A stretch of DNA of 64,000 nt, taken from NCBI GenBank assembly GCA_030651695.1, contig JAUSCD010000004.1, positions 1 to 64,000 on the forward strand. Direction: 5' to 3'. A program made the position numbers and the translations under genes. Shown in pieces: positions 43,892 through 54,231 of this stretch. This DNA is from Pseudohongiella sp. (lineage in GTDB: Bacteria > Pseudomonadota > Gammaproteobacteria > Pseudomonadales > Pseudohongiellaceae). The first letter of the stretch is position 1. Every line of letters begins with the position of its first letter. The notes below the pieces were generated by a model. The model worked only from the letters and a program-made list of their open reading frames with translations. It made no database searches and was not told where the DNA came from.

Positions 43892-44332
43892 ATGATATGG
43901 ATACTGGCGCTGCACATTGTCATGCTCCTGTGCTGGTGCGCTTCCTTGTTGTATCTGCTGAGCGTGATTGCAGGAGCCTGCCCGTCTCGCAGCGGACAGG
44001 CCGAATTGCCGGCGGTCTACCAACATCACGATTCTCTGGCCAGGTTTGTATTCACTACTGTGGCCACGCCAGCGGCCTTGCTGGCTATTATTTCCGGAAC
44101 AGCAGTGTTCCTTGTCTATCAGACCGTTGAGCCCTGGTTAATAGTCAAAATGACTTTGGTGACGATGCTGGTGGCCGGACACGCATGGGCGGGGAAACTG
44201 ATTCTCAGACTTGAAGCCGATGGACCTGTGCGCAACCAGGCAATCATATTGGCTTGCGGACTCAGTGTGCTGATGCTGATTATTGTGTGGATTGTGTTAG
44301 CCAAACCTGATGGCGGAGCAAACCCATGGTAA
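43892..44332 (+). CDS. HemJ/CopD-like four-helix membrane protein
   Basis: The 146-residue product has four hydrophobic helices and a pattern like the HemJ/CopD group: ALHIVMLLCWCASLLYLL, ATPAALLAIISGTAVFL, and WLIVKMTLVTMLVAGHAWAGKL. HemJ is a protoporphyrinogen oxidase and CopD imports copper; the short length and the HIV/VKxxLV/HAW spacing favour the HemJ-like fold. The cell may instead use another heme-synthesis enzyme, so function is open. The start ATG 43892 has ggagg 5 bases upstream. Convergent DUF2231 follows, then the oxidase operon, so a role in heme or copper supply for the oxidase is reasonable. Confidence 0.6.
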   Translation: MIWILALHIVMLLCWCASLLYLLSVIAGACPSRSGQAELPAVYQHHDSLARFVFTTVATPAALLAIISGTAVFLVYQTVEPWLIVKMTLVTMLVAGHAWAGKLILRLEADGPVRNQAIILACGLSVLMLIIVWIVLAKPDGGANPW

Positions 44333-44346
44333 TAGTACAGTGGGCT

Positions 44347-44841
44347 TTATATATCCGGTCGGTTTCCCGCCGCCTCTTCCAGATCAACGCCAACGGCATA
44401 CTCGTAAACCAGTTGCGCTCCCAAAAAACCAGTCACGCCAATCAGCAAACCGCTAAGGAGCGACAGGTACAGACCCCATGGCAATATGGCCGTATCCGCG
44501 CCCGCGCTGAATCGCAGCAACCAGTTCAAAGACGCCAGCGACAACAACATGACTGCCAGAATGCCGTGACACCAGGCCGTGATTACTCGCCGGATCTGCC
44601 TGACCAGAATCAGATCAGCCAAACCTGCACAACCGGACAGTGCCCCTCCCAGCGCTCCCACGCCAGACAACCACAGGCCGGCACGGGCCCAGAAATAGTC
44701 ACTGGTCAGCAAATAAGCAAGATCGGTTGCGACCAGGCCGAACAGCGCAGCCACCGGAAAATGGATCATCGCCGGATGCAGTGGATGGCCGAACATCGTT
44801 ATTTTACTGCCGATAGGTCTGAGGGTAGCTTTGGCTGGCAT
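44347..44841 (-). CDS. DUF2231 membrane protein
   Basis: The 164-residue product is a DUF2231 inner-membrane protein: after a short N terminus it has GHPLHPAMIHFPVAALFGLV (the family hallmark, with its HPxHPxxxHFP histidines), then three more hydrophobic helices. The conserved histidines may bind heme or metal, but no function is established. It converges with the HemJ/CopD-like gene (14 bases between) and is divergent from subunit II with 72 bases between. ATG 44841 is chosen; a TTG two codons earlier is an alternative. Confidence 0.8.
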   Translation of the reverse strand: MPAKATLRPIGSKITMFGHPLHPAMIHFPVAALFGLVATDLAYLLTSDYFWARAGLWLSGVGALGGALSGCAGLADLILVRQIRRVITAWCHGILAVMLLSLASLNWLLRFSAGADTAILPWGLYLSLLSGLLIGVTGFLGAQLVYEYAVGVDLEEAAGNRPDI

Positions 44842-44913
44842 ACGCAACGATCCTTCCTTTGTCTGTTGAAGCCCTGCAATGTATTAAGATCCAGCTTAAC
44901 AGCCTCACGGCTG

Positions 44914-45624
44914 ATGATCATCCCTCTCCTTGTCACGGCCTGCAGCGGACCATTGTCCATTCTCGACCCTGCCGGCACTGCTGCCGCAGAGACAGCCCCT
45001 TTGTGGTGGGGAATGTTTGGCTTTTTTACGCTGGTCTTGTTTGCCGTAGTGCTGGCTTTTGTCTATGCCGTCCGGCGTACCCCGCGCAGCCACACGGAGC
45101 CAGGTCCAGATACAAGCGAATCTGACACGCCACAACTTCAGCGGCAGCATCAGGTCTGGATAGTCGGCGGCGGAATTGTGCTTCCGGTTGCAACCATCGT
45201 TACGCTGCTGGTTTTTGGTATCCCGGCAGGTAACCGGATGGCGGGAGTTGGTATCGACCCCGATCAGGCTCTGCACATAGAAGTAACCGGCTATCAGTGG
45301 TGGTGGGAAGTCCGCTACCCCAATCTGTCTCTTACTCTGCGCGATGAGGTCCACATTCCCGCTGGGGTACCCGTTCGATTACACCTGACCAGCGCGGACG
45401 TCATCCACTCGTTCTGGGTACCGCGCATAGGCCAAAAACTGGACATGATCCCGGGCCATGTCAACGAGCTGCTTTTGCAAGCTGATGCGCCCGGCATCTA
45501 TCCGGGGGTTTGCGCCGAATTCTGCGGGCTGGCACATGCCCACATGAAGTTTAGTCTGCATGTGCACTCACCTGAAGACTTCGCCGCCTGGCAAACTGCT
45601 CAGCAACCGGGGGCCGCTGAATGA
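44914..45624 (+). CDS. coxB: Cytochrome c oxidase subunit II (CuA type, lipoprotein-like)
   Basis: Subunit II takes electrons from cytochrome c through the binuclear CuA centre. The 236-residue product has two membrane helices (about 31-52 and 80-103) and a cupredoxin domain with all CuA ligands: H165 in DVIHSFWVP, and C200, E202, C204, H208, M211 in CAEFCGLAHAHM. The N terminus ends in LLVTACSG, a lipobox, so it is probably lipid-modified. ATG 44914 is chosen, but the frame is open upstream and a TTG at 44866 would give a longer, basic lipoprotein signal. It overlaps the fused subunit I gene by 4 bases (ATGA). No cytochrome c domain is fused. Confidence 0.9.
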   Translation: MIIPLLVTACSGPLSILDPAGTAAAETAPLWWGMFGFFTLVLFAVVLAFVYAVRRTPRSHTEPGPDTSESDTPQLQRQHQVWIVGGGIVLPVATIVTLLVFGIPAGNRMAGVGIDPDQALHIEVTGYQWWWEVRYPNLSLTLRDEVHIPAGVPVRLHLTSADVIHSFWVPRIGQKLDMIPGHVNELLLQADAPGIYPGVCAEFCGLAHAHMKFSLHVHSPEDFAAWQTAQQPGAAE

Positions 45625-48152
45625 ACGACTTCCAACAACCAGATCAAAACAGGCATGACCGAGACCAGGAATTACATCGTGGATTGATGGCCATCTGGTC
45701 GAATCTGCCGGGCTGGGGCTCGCTGTCGGCAGTCAACCACACAACGGTGGGCGTGCGCTTCATGGTGACTGGCGCTGTTTTCTTTTTGATCGGCGGTGTA
45801 CTGGCCATGTTGATGCGCAGTCAGCTGGCATTGCCGGACAACACGCTGATCGACGCGGCCCTCTACAATCAACTTTTCACCATGCACGGCACGGTGATGA
45901 TGTTTCTGTTTGCAATTCCTGTACTGGAGGGGCTGGGCATCTACATGGTGCCCAAGATGACGGGCACGCGCGACCTGTTATTTCCAAGGATAGGAGCGTT
46001 TGGTTACTACTGCTATCTGTTTGGCGGCATCATTATTATGTACAGCCTGTTTGCAGGTATCGCACCGGATGCCGGCTGGTTCATGTACACACCGCTCAGC
46101 GACGCCGAGTTCAGCCCCGGGCGCGGATCGGACTTCTGGTTGCTGGGTATCACCTTTGTCGAAATATCAGCTGTGTCCGCTGGTGTAGAGCTGACGGTTT
46201 CCATTCTGCGGGGCCGCGCTCCCGGGATGACGCTGACGCGGATGCCAATCTTCTGCTGGAGCATCCTTGCGATGTCCCTGATGATAGTTTTCGGATTTCC
46301 GCCATTAATTCTGGCCAGCATCCTGCTTGAACTTGAACGCGCTGCCAGTATGCCGTTTTTTAATGTTGCTGCCGGCGGAGACCCGCTGTTGTGGCAACAT
46401 CTGTTCTGGCTATTCGGCCACCCTGAGGTCTATATCATTTATCTGCCGGCCGCTGGCGTGGTTTCCACATTGATCCCGGTCTTTGCGCGCCGCCCGCTGG
46501 TTGGTTATGGCTGGGTGGTATTTTCGATTGTACTGATGGCGTTTATCAGTTTTGCTATTTGGGCACACCACATGTTTACGGTAGGCATCCCGGTGGCCGC
46601 CCAGGCGTTTTTCTCCATTGCCAGTATGCTGGTAGCCATCCCGACCGGTATCCAGGTTTTTTCCTGGCTCGCCACTTTGTGGAGTGGCCGGGTTGTTTTT
46701 GCGTTACCCATGCTGTGGATTTTTGGTTTTCTGGTGATTTTTGTTTGTGGCGGACTGACCGGCGTGATGCTGGCACTGGTGCCGTTTAACTGGCAGGTGC
46801 ATGACACCCATTTTGTTGTGGCACATATGCATTACGTTCTGGTCGGTGGCATGTTTTTCCCGATGATGGCCGGGCTTTACTACTGGCTGCCATTATTTTC
46901 TGGTCGCATGCCATCAGAAAACCTCGGCCGCTGGGGATTTTGGCTGACCTTTGGTGGTTTTAATATGACCTTCCTGCTGATGCACCTGACAGGATTGTTG
47001 GGCATGCCGCGCAGGGTCTACACCTACGAGTCTGGCCTGGGCTGGGACTGGCTCAATCTGCTGTCGTCGGTGGGCGGCTTCGTTATGGCGGCAGGTATCG
47101 CAGTGATCATTATCGACATTGCCATGCATTTCCGATTTGGTCGTAAAGCTCCGCAAAATCCTTGGCAGGCAGATACCCTTGAGTGGGCGCTGGAGGCTCC
47201 TCCACCACCCTATAATTTTATTTCCATACCCAGTGTGTCGAGCCGCCATCCATTGTGGGATAACCGGAACCTTGCACAGGAAATAGCCGCCGGGGAACAT
47301 GCAATGGCCGACTTTGAACATGGCCGCAGAGAAGTACCTTACACCAGTGGCCTGGATGCCAGGCCACAATCCATTGTGCATTTACCGGGAAATTCATGGA
47401 TACCCTTGCAGGCAGCCACCGTTATGGCAGTGCTGTGCATCTGTCTGTTGACACGTTGGTATCTGCTTGCAGCAGTCACTGCGGTGATCAGTGGCGTCAT
47501 GTTGCTGCGCTGGAGCTGCTTTAATGGGGCGCATCCGCAATCCGCTCCGGTAAATGACAAACGCGCTGACGATCTTCAGCTACATTCGCGCACACTCGAT
47601 GGTCCGGGAATCCGGGGGATGAAAGTCACTATAATGGCGGATGCAACGCTTTATCTGTGTCTGTTGTTCGGCTGGATATATTTCTGGATATCACCGGATC
47701 GTCCGTTGCCTGATCAGATGCCATTGGATGTCAGTGTCATGGTCGCTTGCTCGTTGTTTGTCCTTCTCGCTAACCTGAGTTATCTCACTGCTGTCCGTCG
47801 CGCCAAAGCGGGTATGGGTACGGGTCTTGAGTACCGGTTGTGGCTGACATGCGCTTTTGGTTTGCTGCATTGTATTAGCCTTGCGTGGATACTGGTCTTC
47901 TCCCCCTTGCAGTTCACCACGCTGACTCACGATGCGTTAATCATGTTTGCAATACTTTACCTTATGTTCCATAGCGTGCTTGCGCTCTTCCTGACACTTA
48001 TACAAATACAGCGCTATCGAGCCGGGTACGTCAGTGAGCTTCTTCCTTATGAGTTCCTGGTTCTTGCACCCTGGTGGATCTACACCACCGTGATCGCGTG
48101 GTCTGTGCTGATCATCTTTGCAGGCTTGCCGATGTTGTGGCCAATTGGCTGA
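45621..48152 (+). CDS. Fused cytochrome c oxidase subunits I and III
   Basis: The 843-residue product joins subunit I (about 1-560) to a subunit III-like domain (about 620-843). In subunit I the heme and copper ligands are all present: H89 for heme a, H267 with cross-linked Y271 (HPEVY), H316-H317 for CuB, H402 for heme a3 and H404 for heme a. The D-channel entry Asp (D118 in RDLLFPR) and E269 are also present. The paired Asn that follow D in typical A-type oxidases are replaced (RIGAFG). The K-channel lysine position in PTGxKVFSW is glutamine (PTGIQVFSW, Q345). It resembles the CoxN-like alternative oxidases of rhizobia as I recall them. CoxB precedes it and CtaG follows. Confidence 0.9.
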   Translation: MNDFQQPDQNRHDRDQELHRGLMAIWSNLPGWGSLSAVNHTTVGVRFMVTGAVFFLIGGVLAMLMRSQLALPDNTLIDAALYNQLFTMHGTVMMFLFAIPVLEGLGIYMVPKMTGTRDLLFPRIGAFGYYCYLFGGIIIMYSLFAGIAPDAGWFMYTPLSDAEFSPGRGSDFWLLGITFVEISAVSAGVELTVSILRGRAPGMTLTRMPIFCWSILAMSLMIVFGFPPLILASILLELERAASMPFFNVAAGGDPLLWQHLFWLFGHPEVYIIYLPAAGVVSTLIPVFARRPLVGYGWVVFSIVLMAFISFAIWAHHMFTVGIPVAAQAFFSIASMLVAIPTGIQVFSWLATLWSGRVVFALPMLWIFGFLVIFVCGGLTGVMLALVPFNWQVHDTHFVVAHMHYVLVGGMFFPMMAGLYYWLPLFSGRMPSENLGRWGFWLTFGGFNMTFLLMHLTGLLGMPRRVYTYESGLGWDWLNLLSSVGGFVMAAGIAVIIIDIAMHFRFGRKAPQNPWQADTLEWALEAPPPPYNFISIPSVSSRHPLWDNRNLAQEIAAGEHAMADFEHGRREVPYTSGLDARPQSIVHLPGNSWIPLQAATVMAVLCICLLTRWYLLAAVTAVISGVMLLRWSCFNGAHPQSAPVNDKRADDLQLHSRTLDGPGIRGMKVTIMADATLYLCLLFGWIYFWISPDRPLPDQMPLDVSVMVACSLFVLLANLSYLTAVRRAKAGMGTGLEYRLWLTCAFGLLHCISLAWILVFSPLQFTTLTHDALIMFAILYLMFHSVLALFLTLIQIQRYRAGYVSELLPYEFLVLAPWWIYTTVIAWSVLIIFAGLPMLWPIG

Positions 48153-48163
48153 GGACAGAAAAC

Positions 48164-48973
48164 TTGAACGTTCCGGTCCCGCTGCTGGCAGTTGTAGCAA
48201 TAGCACTGCTGGTCATAAGCAATGATGCGCTGGCCCACAATCCCTTCTCCGGTTCTATCGAACAGCGAATAGCGGGCAGCATAAGTGCCTTACTCCTGTT
48301 GAGCTTCTGGTGGGTGTATGTTCGTGGCAGCAATCGCGTCAGCCCCGGGTTTAACCAGGAGCTGGGTTTTTATCTGATTTGTGTCATTTGTGGCATCACC
48401 ATATTGGGTCCACTCGATGAGCTTGCCAGCAACAGCACCGCTGCTCACATGAGTCAGCATATGTTGCTGATCGTTGTGATTGCCCCGCTTTGGGTGCTCA
48501 CCCGTCCCCTGCCGCAATTGGTAGCTGGCGGACTGCGCCTGATGTTGCCATTTTGGAAACCCTTGTTGCGGCTGGTCCGGCAACCGATGACAACGGCTTA
48601 TCTGCACGGCGCCGCAATCTGGATCTGGCATATCCCATGGTTCTACATGCTGGCAGTTGAAAGTCCCGGGTGGCACACTTTTGAACATGCTTGTTTTCTG
48701 GTCACCGCGGGCCTGTTCTGGTGGGCTGTACTGAGATGCAGCAGTCGCAACCTGCCGACTGCCGCTCTCGCACTACTATTCACCCTGATGCATACCGGGT
48801 TTCTCGGTGCTATCCTGACTTTCGCCCGGCTACCTCTTTATGATGAATCACGCACTCTTGCCGATCAGCAACTGGCGGGTCTGATCATGTGGGTAGCCGG
48901 TGCTTTTCCGTATCTGCTGGGAATCAGTTGGCTGGCGCGACGCTGGTACCGACGCCATTCCCATGATGGTTGA
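48164..48973 (+). CDS. ctaG: CtaG-type cytochrome oxidase assembly membrane protein
   Basis: The 269-residue product belongs to the caa3_CtaG group of polytopic membrane proteins that assist assembly of cytochrome oxidases, perhaps by delivering copper to CuB. It is not the Cox11-type CtaG. It has about seven hydrophobic helices and the family's histidine-containing segments: STAAHMSQHMLLIVVIAPLWVLTRP, HGAAIWIWHIPWFYMLAVE and WHTFEHACFLVTAGLFWWAV. The start proposed is TTG 48164, with gagga about 8 bases upstream; the frame is open through the end of the fusion gene. It lies 11 bases after the fusion gene and converges with glmS. Confidence 0.85.
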   Translation: MNVPVPLLAVVAIALLVISNDALAHNPFSGSIEQRIAGSISALLLLSFWWVYVRGSNRVSPGFNQELGFYLICVICGITILGPLDELASNSTAAHMSQHMLLIVVIAPLWVLTRPLPQLVAGGLRLMLPFWKPLLRLVRQPMTTAYLHGAAIWIWHIPWFYMLAVESPGWHTFEHACFLVTAGLFWWAVLRCSSRNLPTAALALLFTLMHTGFLGAILTFARLPLYDESRTLADQQLAGLIMWVAGAFPYLLGISWLARRWYRRHSHDG

Positions 48974-48989
48974 CTTGTGCCACTGCCGA

Positions 48990-50825
48990 TTATTCCACCG
49001 TCACCGACTTTGCCAGGTTGCGCGGGTGATCCACATCAGTGCCTTTGAGAATCGCCACGTGATACGAAAGCAATTGCAGCGGAATCGTGTACAAAATTGG
49101 AGACAGTACATCCGGTACCGGAGGCAAACGAATCAGCTGGTAGTCACCCTCGTCATCAAATCCCGCGGTTTCATCTGCTATCACAAATAACTTGCCACCT
49201 CTCGCGCTTACTTCTGCCAGGTTGCCTTTTAACTTACCCAGCAACTCATCGTTTGGCGCGATCGCAATCACCGGCATTTTATCGTCCACCAATGCCAATG
49301 GGCCGTGTTTGAGTTCACCGGCGGGATAGGCTTCTGCGTGAATGTAGGAGATTTCTTTTAGCTTGAGAGCGCCTTCTTTGGCTACCGGATACTGAATACC
49401 GCGCCCGAGAAATAGCGCGTGGTGCTTGTCTGCCAGATTGATGGAAAGCTGCTGAATGGCTTTGTCCTGCTTCAGCACTTTATTTATCAAATCCGGCAGT
49501 CGATGCAGATCTTTGACGTATTGCTCCTCATCCTGACTAGTCATGCCGTTGCGGCGCCCGAGTACAAGAGCTAGCAATAACAGCGCAGTAAGCTGAGTGG
49601 TGAACGCTTTGGTGGATGCAACACCAATCTCACGGCCGGCCATTGTAAGCAACGAAAAATCCGACTCTCTTACAAGAGAACTGGTTGCTACATTACAGAT
49701 CGCAAGACGGCCAACGTAATCCGCTTCCTGTGCATAACGTAGTGCAGCGAGCGTGTCCGCTGTTTCCCCGGACTGAGAGATTGTTACGAACAAAGTGCCC
49801 GGTCGCACAATAATATTACGATACCGGTAGTCGCTTGCGATATCGACCTGCGATGGCATTTTTGCGATATTTTCAAGCCAATACTTGGTTATTAACCCGG
49901 CATGGAAGCTGGTGCCACAGGCCACAATCTGTACGTTAGTGACCTGATCGAATATGGCTTTTGCTTTGATGCCAAATGCCTCTTCCAACACATGTTTATC
50001 GCTGATGCGTCCACTCAAGGTGTTCTTGACTACCTTTGCCTGCTCGTAAATTTCCTTGAGCATGAAATGGCCGTATTCACCTTTTTCGATTTCATCAATC
50101 TCACTTTGTATACGCGTCGTCTTCCTTTCTACCGGCGTGTCGCCAGAGAATATTCTGATTTTATCGCGAGTGACCTCAGCAACATCGCCCTCTTCCAGAT
50201 AAATAAATCGGTCTGTTACCTGACCAAGCGCAAGCGGATCAGAGGCAACAAAGTTTTCGCCAATACCAACACCAATCACCAGCGGGCTGCCACTGCGTGC
50301 TACCACGACGCGATCTGGTTGTGATGTGCGGATAACGCACAGGCCGTAGGCGCCGTGCAGGCGGGCAACAATTCTTTGTACGGCGGTTAGTGTGTCGATT
50401 TCGTTTTTTGTGCATTCCTGATGCAACATGTGAACAACAACTTCCGTGTCAGTATCTGACAAAAACTCGTAACCGTCTTCGATCAGTTCCCGACGAAGTT
50501 CTTCATGGTTTTCGATAATGCCGTTATGCACTAACGCAAATTCATCGCGAGAGATATGGGGATGGGCATTGCGCTCACTCGGGACCCCGTGTGTTGCCCA
50601 GCGTGTGTGTGCTATACCGGTTTTACCGTGAACCGGCTCGCCGGCAATCTTGTCAACAAGCTCTTTGACTTTACCAACCGCTCTTACACATTTGAGCGTT
50701 GATGTTTTTCCATCTACAACTGCAAGGCCTGCAGAGTCGTATCCACGGTATTCGAGGCGCTTCAGGCCTTCGAGCAGGATACCAATTACATCACGTTGGG
50801 CTACCGCCCCCACAATTCCACACAT
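48990..50825 (-). CDS. glmS: Glutamine-fructose-6-phosphate aminotransferase
   Basis: GlmS makes glucosamine-6-phosphate, the first step toward UDP-GlcNAc for peptidoglycan and lipopolysaccharide. The 611-residue product starts MCGIVGA, with the catalytic N-terminal Cys exposed after Met removal. The glutaminase domain has THTRWATHG-like HTRWATHG and two SIS domains (CGTSFHAGL, then SQSGETADTL, and GRGIQYPVAKEGALKLKEISYIHAEAYPAGELKHGPLAL). It ends with the expected LAKSVTVE. It follows glmU by 12 bases. No glmS ribozyme or sRNA site was seen in the leader. Confidence 0.97.
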   Translation of the reverse strand: MCGIVGAVAQRDVIGILLEGLKRLEYRGYDSAGLAVVDGKTSTLKCVRAVGKVKELVDKIAGEPVHGKTGIAHTRWATHGVPSERNAHPHISRDEFALVHNGIIENHEELRRELIEDGYEFLSDTDTEVVVHMLHQECTKNEIDTLTAVQRIVARLHGAYGLCVIRTSQPDRVVVARSGSPLVIGVGIGENFVASDPLALGQVTDRFIYLEEGDVAEVTRDKIRIFSGDTPVERKTTRIQSEIDEIEKGEYGHFMLKEIYEQAKVVKNTLSGRISDKHVLEEAFGIKAKAIFDQVTNVQIVACGTSFHAGLITKYWLENIAKMPSQVDIASDYRYRNIIVRPGTLFVTISQSGETADTLAALRYAQEADYVGRLAICNVATSSLVRESDFSLLTMAGREIGVASTKAFTTQLTALLLLALVLGRRNGMTSQDEEQYVKDLHRLPDLINKVLKQDKAIQQLSINLADKHHALFLGRGIQYPVAKEGALKLKEISYIHAEAYPAGELKHGPLALVDDKMPVIAIAPNDELLGKLKGNLAEVSARGGKLFVIADETAGFDDEGDYQLIRLPPVPDVLSPILYTIPLQLLSYHVAILKGTDVDHPRNLAKSVTVE

Positions 50826-50837
50826 AGTACAATTCCC

Positions 50838-52220
50838 TTAGTCTGCTTTGATCTTGACTGGTCGTTTCCAGCCGCTGATATTCCGTTGTTTGCCTCTGGC
50901 AACAGCCAAATCCTGATCTGGCACTTCGTGTGTAATAACTGACCCCGCACCTATAGTTGCATTAACCCCAACTGTTACTGGTGCCACCAATGCAGTGTTT
51001 GACCCGACAAATACGCCGTCTTTGATCGTGGTCTTAAATTTGTTTACACCGTCGTAATTGCAGGTAATGGTACCTGCCCCAATATTTACGGACGCGCCAA
51101 GCTCGGCATCGCCCACATAACTAAGGTGATTTATTTTACTCCCGGGCCCTACGATGGCTTTTTTGGTTTCAACAAAATTTCCTATTTTTGCCCCCGGCAT
51201 CAGTACGGTACCAGGCCTCAATCTTGCGAAAGGACCTATCGTGCAGCGTTGTTCGACAACTACGCTTTCAAGATGGCTGTTGGCAAGTATCTCGCAATCA
51301 TCACCTATCTCGCAGTTGATCAGCACTACATTAGGACCCACTGTTACCCGATTACCAATACGGTTTTTCCCTTCAAATACGATATTTATATCTAGAATTA
51401 CATCGCGGCCAGCCTGCAATTCACCGCGCACATCAAGTCGATTGACATCAGCGATTGTAACGCCGCTCTTCGCCAGTTGACGGGCCTTATTCAGTTGGTA
51501 GCTGCGCTCAAGCTCGCTCAGCTGGAGTCTGTCATTAACGCCTTGCACTTCGTCAGCGTCAGAGGTTTGTAGACTGTTAATCTCGATACCAGCGTCGTGC
51601 GCGATGGATACTGTATCTGTCAGATAGTATTCACCCTGTGCATTGTTGGTGTTGAGTTGCTGGAGCCAGGACTTTAGTAGCCCGGCATTGAAGGCCATTA
51701 TGCCGGTGTTTATTTCGGTTATTCTTCGCTGTTCCTCTGTGGCATCTTTTTCTTCGACTATCGCAACAATCTTGTTTTTGTTGTCACGGACGATGCGTCC
51801 GAGGCCGTGTGGTGTGTCAGTTACCAGAGTCAGCACAGCGATACCTGAATCAGCAGCTTTGTTAAGCAGACCAGACAAGCTGCCGGGCTTGATGAGTGGT
51901 ACATCACCATACAGAACCAAAACCAATGCATTATCCTGTATGTGTGGAGCTGCCTGCATTACGGCATGTCCGGTTCCCAACTGTTCAGTCTGCTCCACCC
52001 AATTGAGTTTTTCTGAAAACTCACCAGGACTGTAACGTTGTTTGATCAGGTCTGACTGAAACCCTGTGACCAGATGCACTTTTTGCGGCATCACAGTCAG
52101 TGCGGCTTCCAAAACATGAGTGAGCATGGGCTTGCCTGCCAGTGCGTGTAGTACTTTTGGCAGATCTGAGTACATGCGGGTACCTTTGCCCGCTGCCAAC
52201 ACGACAACTTCTGTATGCAT
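50838..52220 (-). CDS. glmU: Bifunctional GlmU uridylyltransferase/acetyltransferase
   Basis: GlmU acetylates glucosamine-1-phosphate and then transfers UMP to form UDP-GlcNAc. The 460-residue product has the N-terminal pyrophosphorylase domain (VLAAGKGTRMYSDLPKVLH at about 7-25, ALVLYGDVPLI near 100) and a C-terminal left-handed beta-helix of hexapeptide repeats (IGPFARLRPGTVL, GAKIGNFVETKKA, NHLSYVGDAELGASVNIGAGTITCNYDGVNKF). Length is that of E. coli GlmU (456). It lies 100 bases after atpC, behind a terminator, and is followed by glmS. Confidence 0.97.
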   Translation of the reverse strand: MHTEVVVLAAGKGTRMYSDLPKVLHALAGKPMLTHVLEAALTVMPQKVHLVTGFQSDLIKQRYSPGEFSEKLNWVEQTEQLGTGHAVMQAAPHIQDNALVLVLYGDVPLIKPGSLSGLLNKAADSGIAVLTLVTDTPHGLGRIVRDNKNKIVAIVEEKDATEEQRRITEINTGIMAFNAGLLKSWLQQLNTNNAQGEYYLTDTVSIAHDAGIEINSLQTSDADEVQGVNDRLQLSELERSYQLNKARQLAKSGVTIADVNRLDVRGELQAGRDVILDINIVFEGKNRIGNRVTVGPNVVLINCEIGDDCEILANSHLESVVVEQRCTIGPFARLRPGTVLMPGAKIGNFVETKKAIVGPGSKINHLSYVGDAELGASVNIGAGTITCNYDGVNKFKTTIKDGVFVGSNTALVAPVTVGVNATIGAGSVITHEVPDQDLAVARGKQRNISGWKRPVKIKAD

Positions 52221-52261
52221 AAGTCTGGCCTGTTAAATAATCGCCAATAGAATTAATCCCG

Positions 52262-52296
52262 AAAAAAAAAGGGCAGCCCATAGGCTACCCTTTTTT
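52262..52296 (-). terminator. Terminator of the ATP synthase operon
   Basis: gggcagcc, cata, ggctaccc form the stem between a run of 9 A and a run of 6 T. It therefore works in both directions; on the minus strand it sits 25 bases after the atpC stop and ends the atp operon before glmU. Confidence 0.9.
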
Positions 52297-52320
52297 CTAT
52301 CTCTTTTCACTGACAACGGT

Positions 52321-52734
52321 TTATTTGCGCAACTGCTTTAGAGCACGCAACTGGGCAACGGCCTCTGCCAACTGAACTGCTGCACGAGAATACTCGAACT
52401 CAGCGTCTTTGTTTGCAATAGCTCTTTGCACATCATCAATAGCCTGTTGTGCCGCTGCTTCATCCAGATCGCCTGCGCGCAGCGCAGTATCTGCCAATAC
52501 AGTAACGTTGCCACTTTGTACTTCAAGGTAGCCGCCGGAAACGTAGTAAATCTCTTCGGCGCCACCGGGCAATACGCAACGTACTGGCCCCGGGATCAGC
52601 TCAGTCAATAAGGGCGCGTGGCCGTAAACTACACCGAGATCTCCCAGAGAGCCGGTCGCCACTACCATTTCGACCATGCCGGAGAAAATCTGCTTCTCGG
52701 CACTTACGATGTCACACTGCATTGTCATCGCCAT
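52321..52734 (-). CDS. atpC: ATP synthase F1 epsilon subunit
   Basis: Epsilon couples rotation of the central stalk and inhibits ATP hydrolysis. The 137-residue product begins [19 protein letters not shown], the family start, and continues with the N-terminal beta-sandwich ([19 protein letters not shown]) and a C-terminal helical hairpin ([20 protein letters not shown]). It is the last gene of the atp operon. Confidence 0.97.
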   Translation of the reverse strand: MAMTMQCDIVSAEKQIFSGMVEMVVATGSLGDLGVVYGHAPLLTELIPGPVRCVLPGGAEEIYYVSGGYLEVQSGNVTVLADTALRAGDLDEAAAQQAIDDVQRAIANKDAEFEYSRAAVQLAEAVAQLRALKQLRK

Positions 52735-52763
52735 AATGTCCTACTCTTTGTGCGGTTTCAGAC

Positions 52764-54197
<1,434 letters not shown>

Positions 54198-54231
54198 CTA
54201 TCTGGTTAAATTCAATGTCTGCCGTGAGCAC

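Noticed and set aside
44326-44913. Open frame extending subunit II upstream across the DUF2231 region
   Set aside because: This part is antisense to the well-supported DUF2231 gene and is full of Gln and Arg, typical of a shadow frame.
48826-48989. glmS ribozyme or small-RNA control site near glmS
   Set aside because: The glmS leader is the 12-base glmU-glmS gap, so there is no room for a ribozyme, and the 3' side is a 16-base gap to ctaG.
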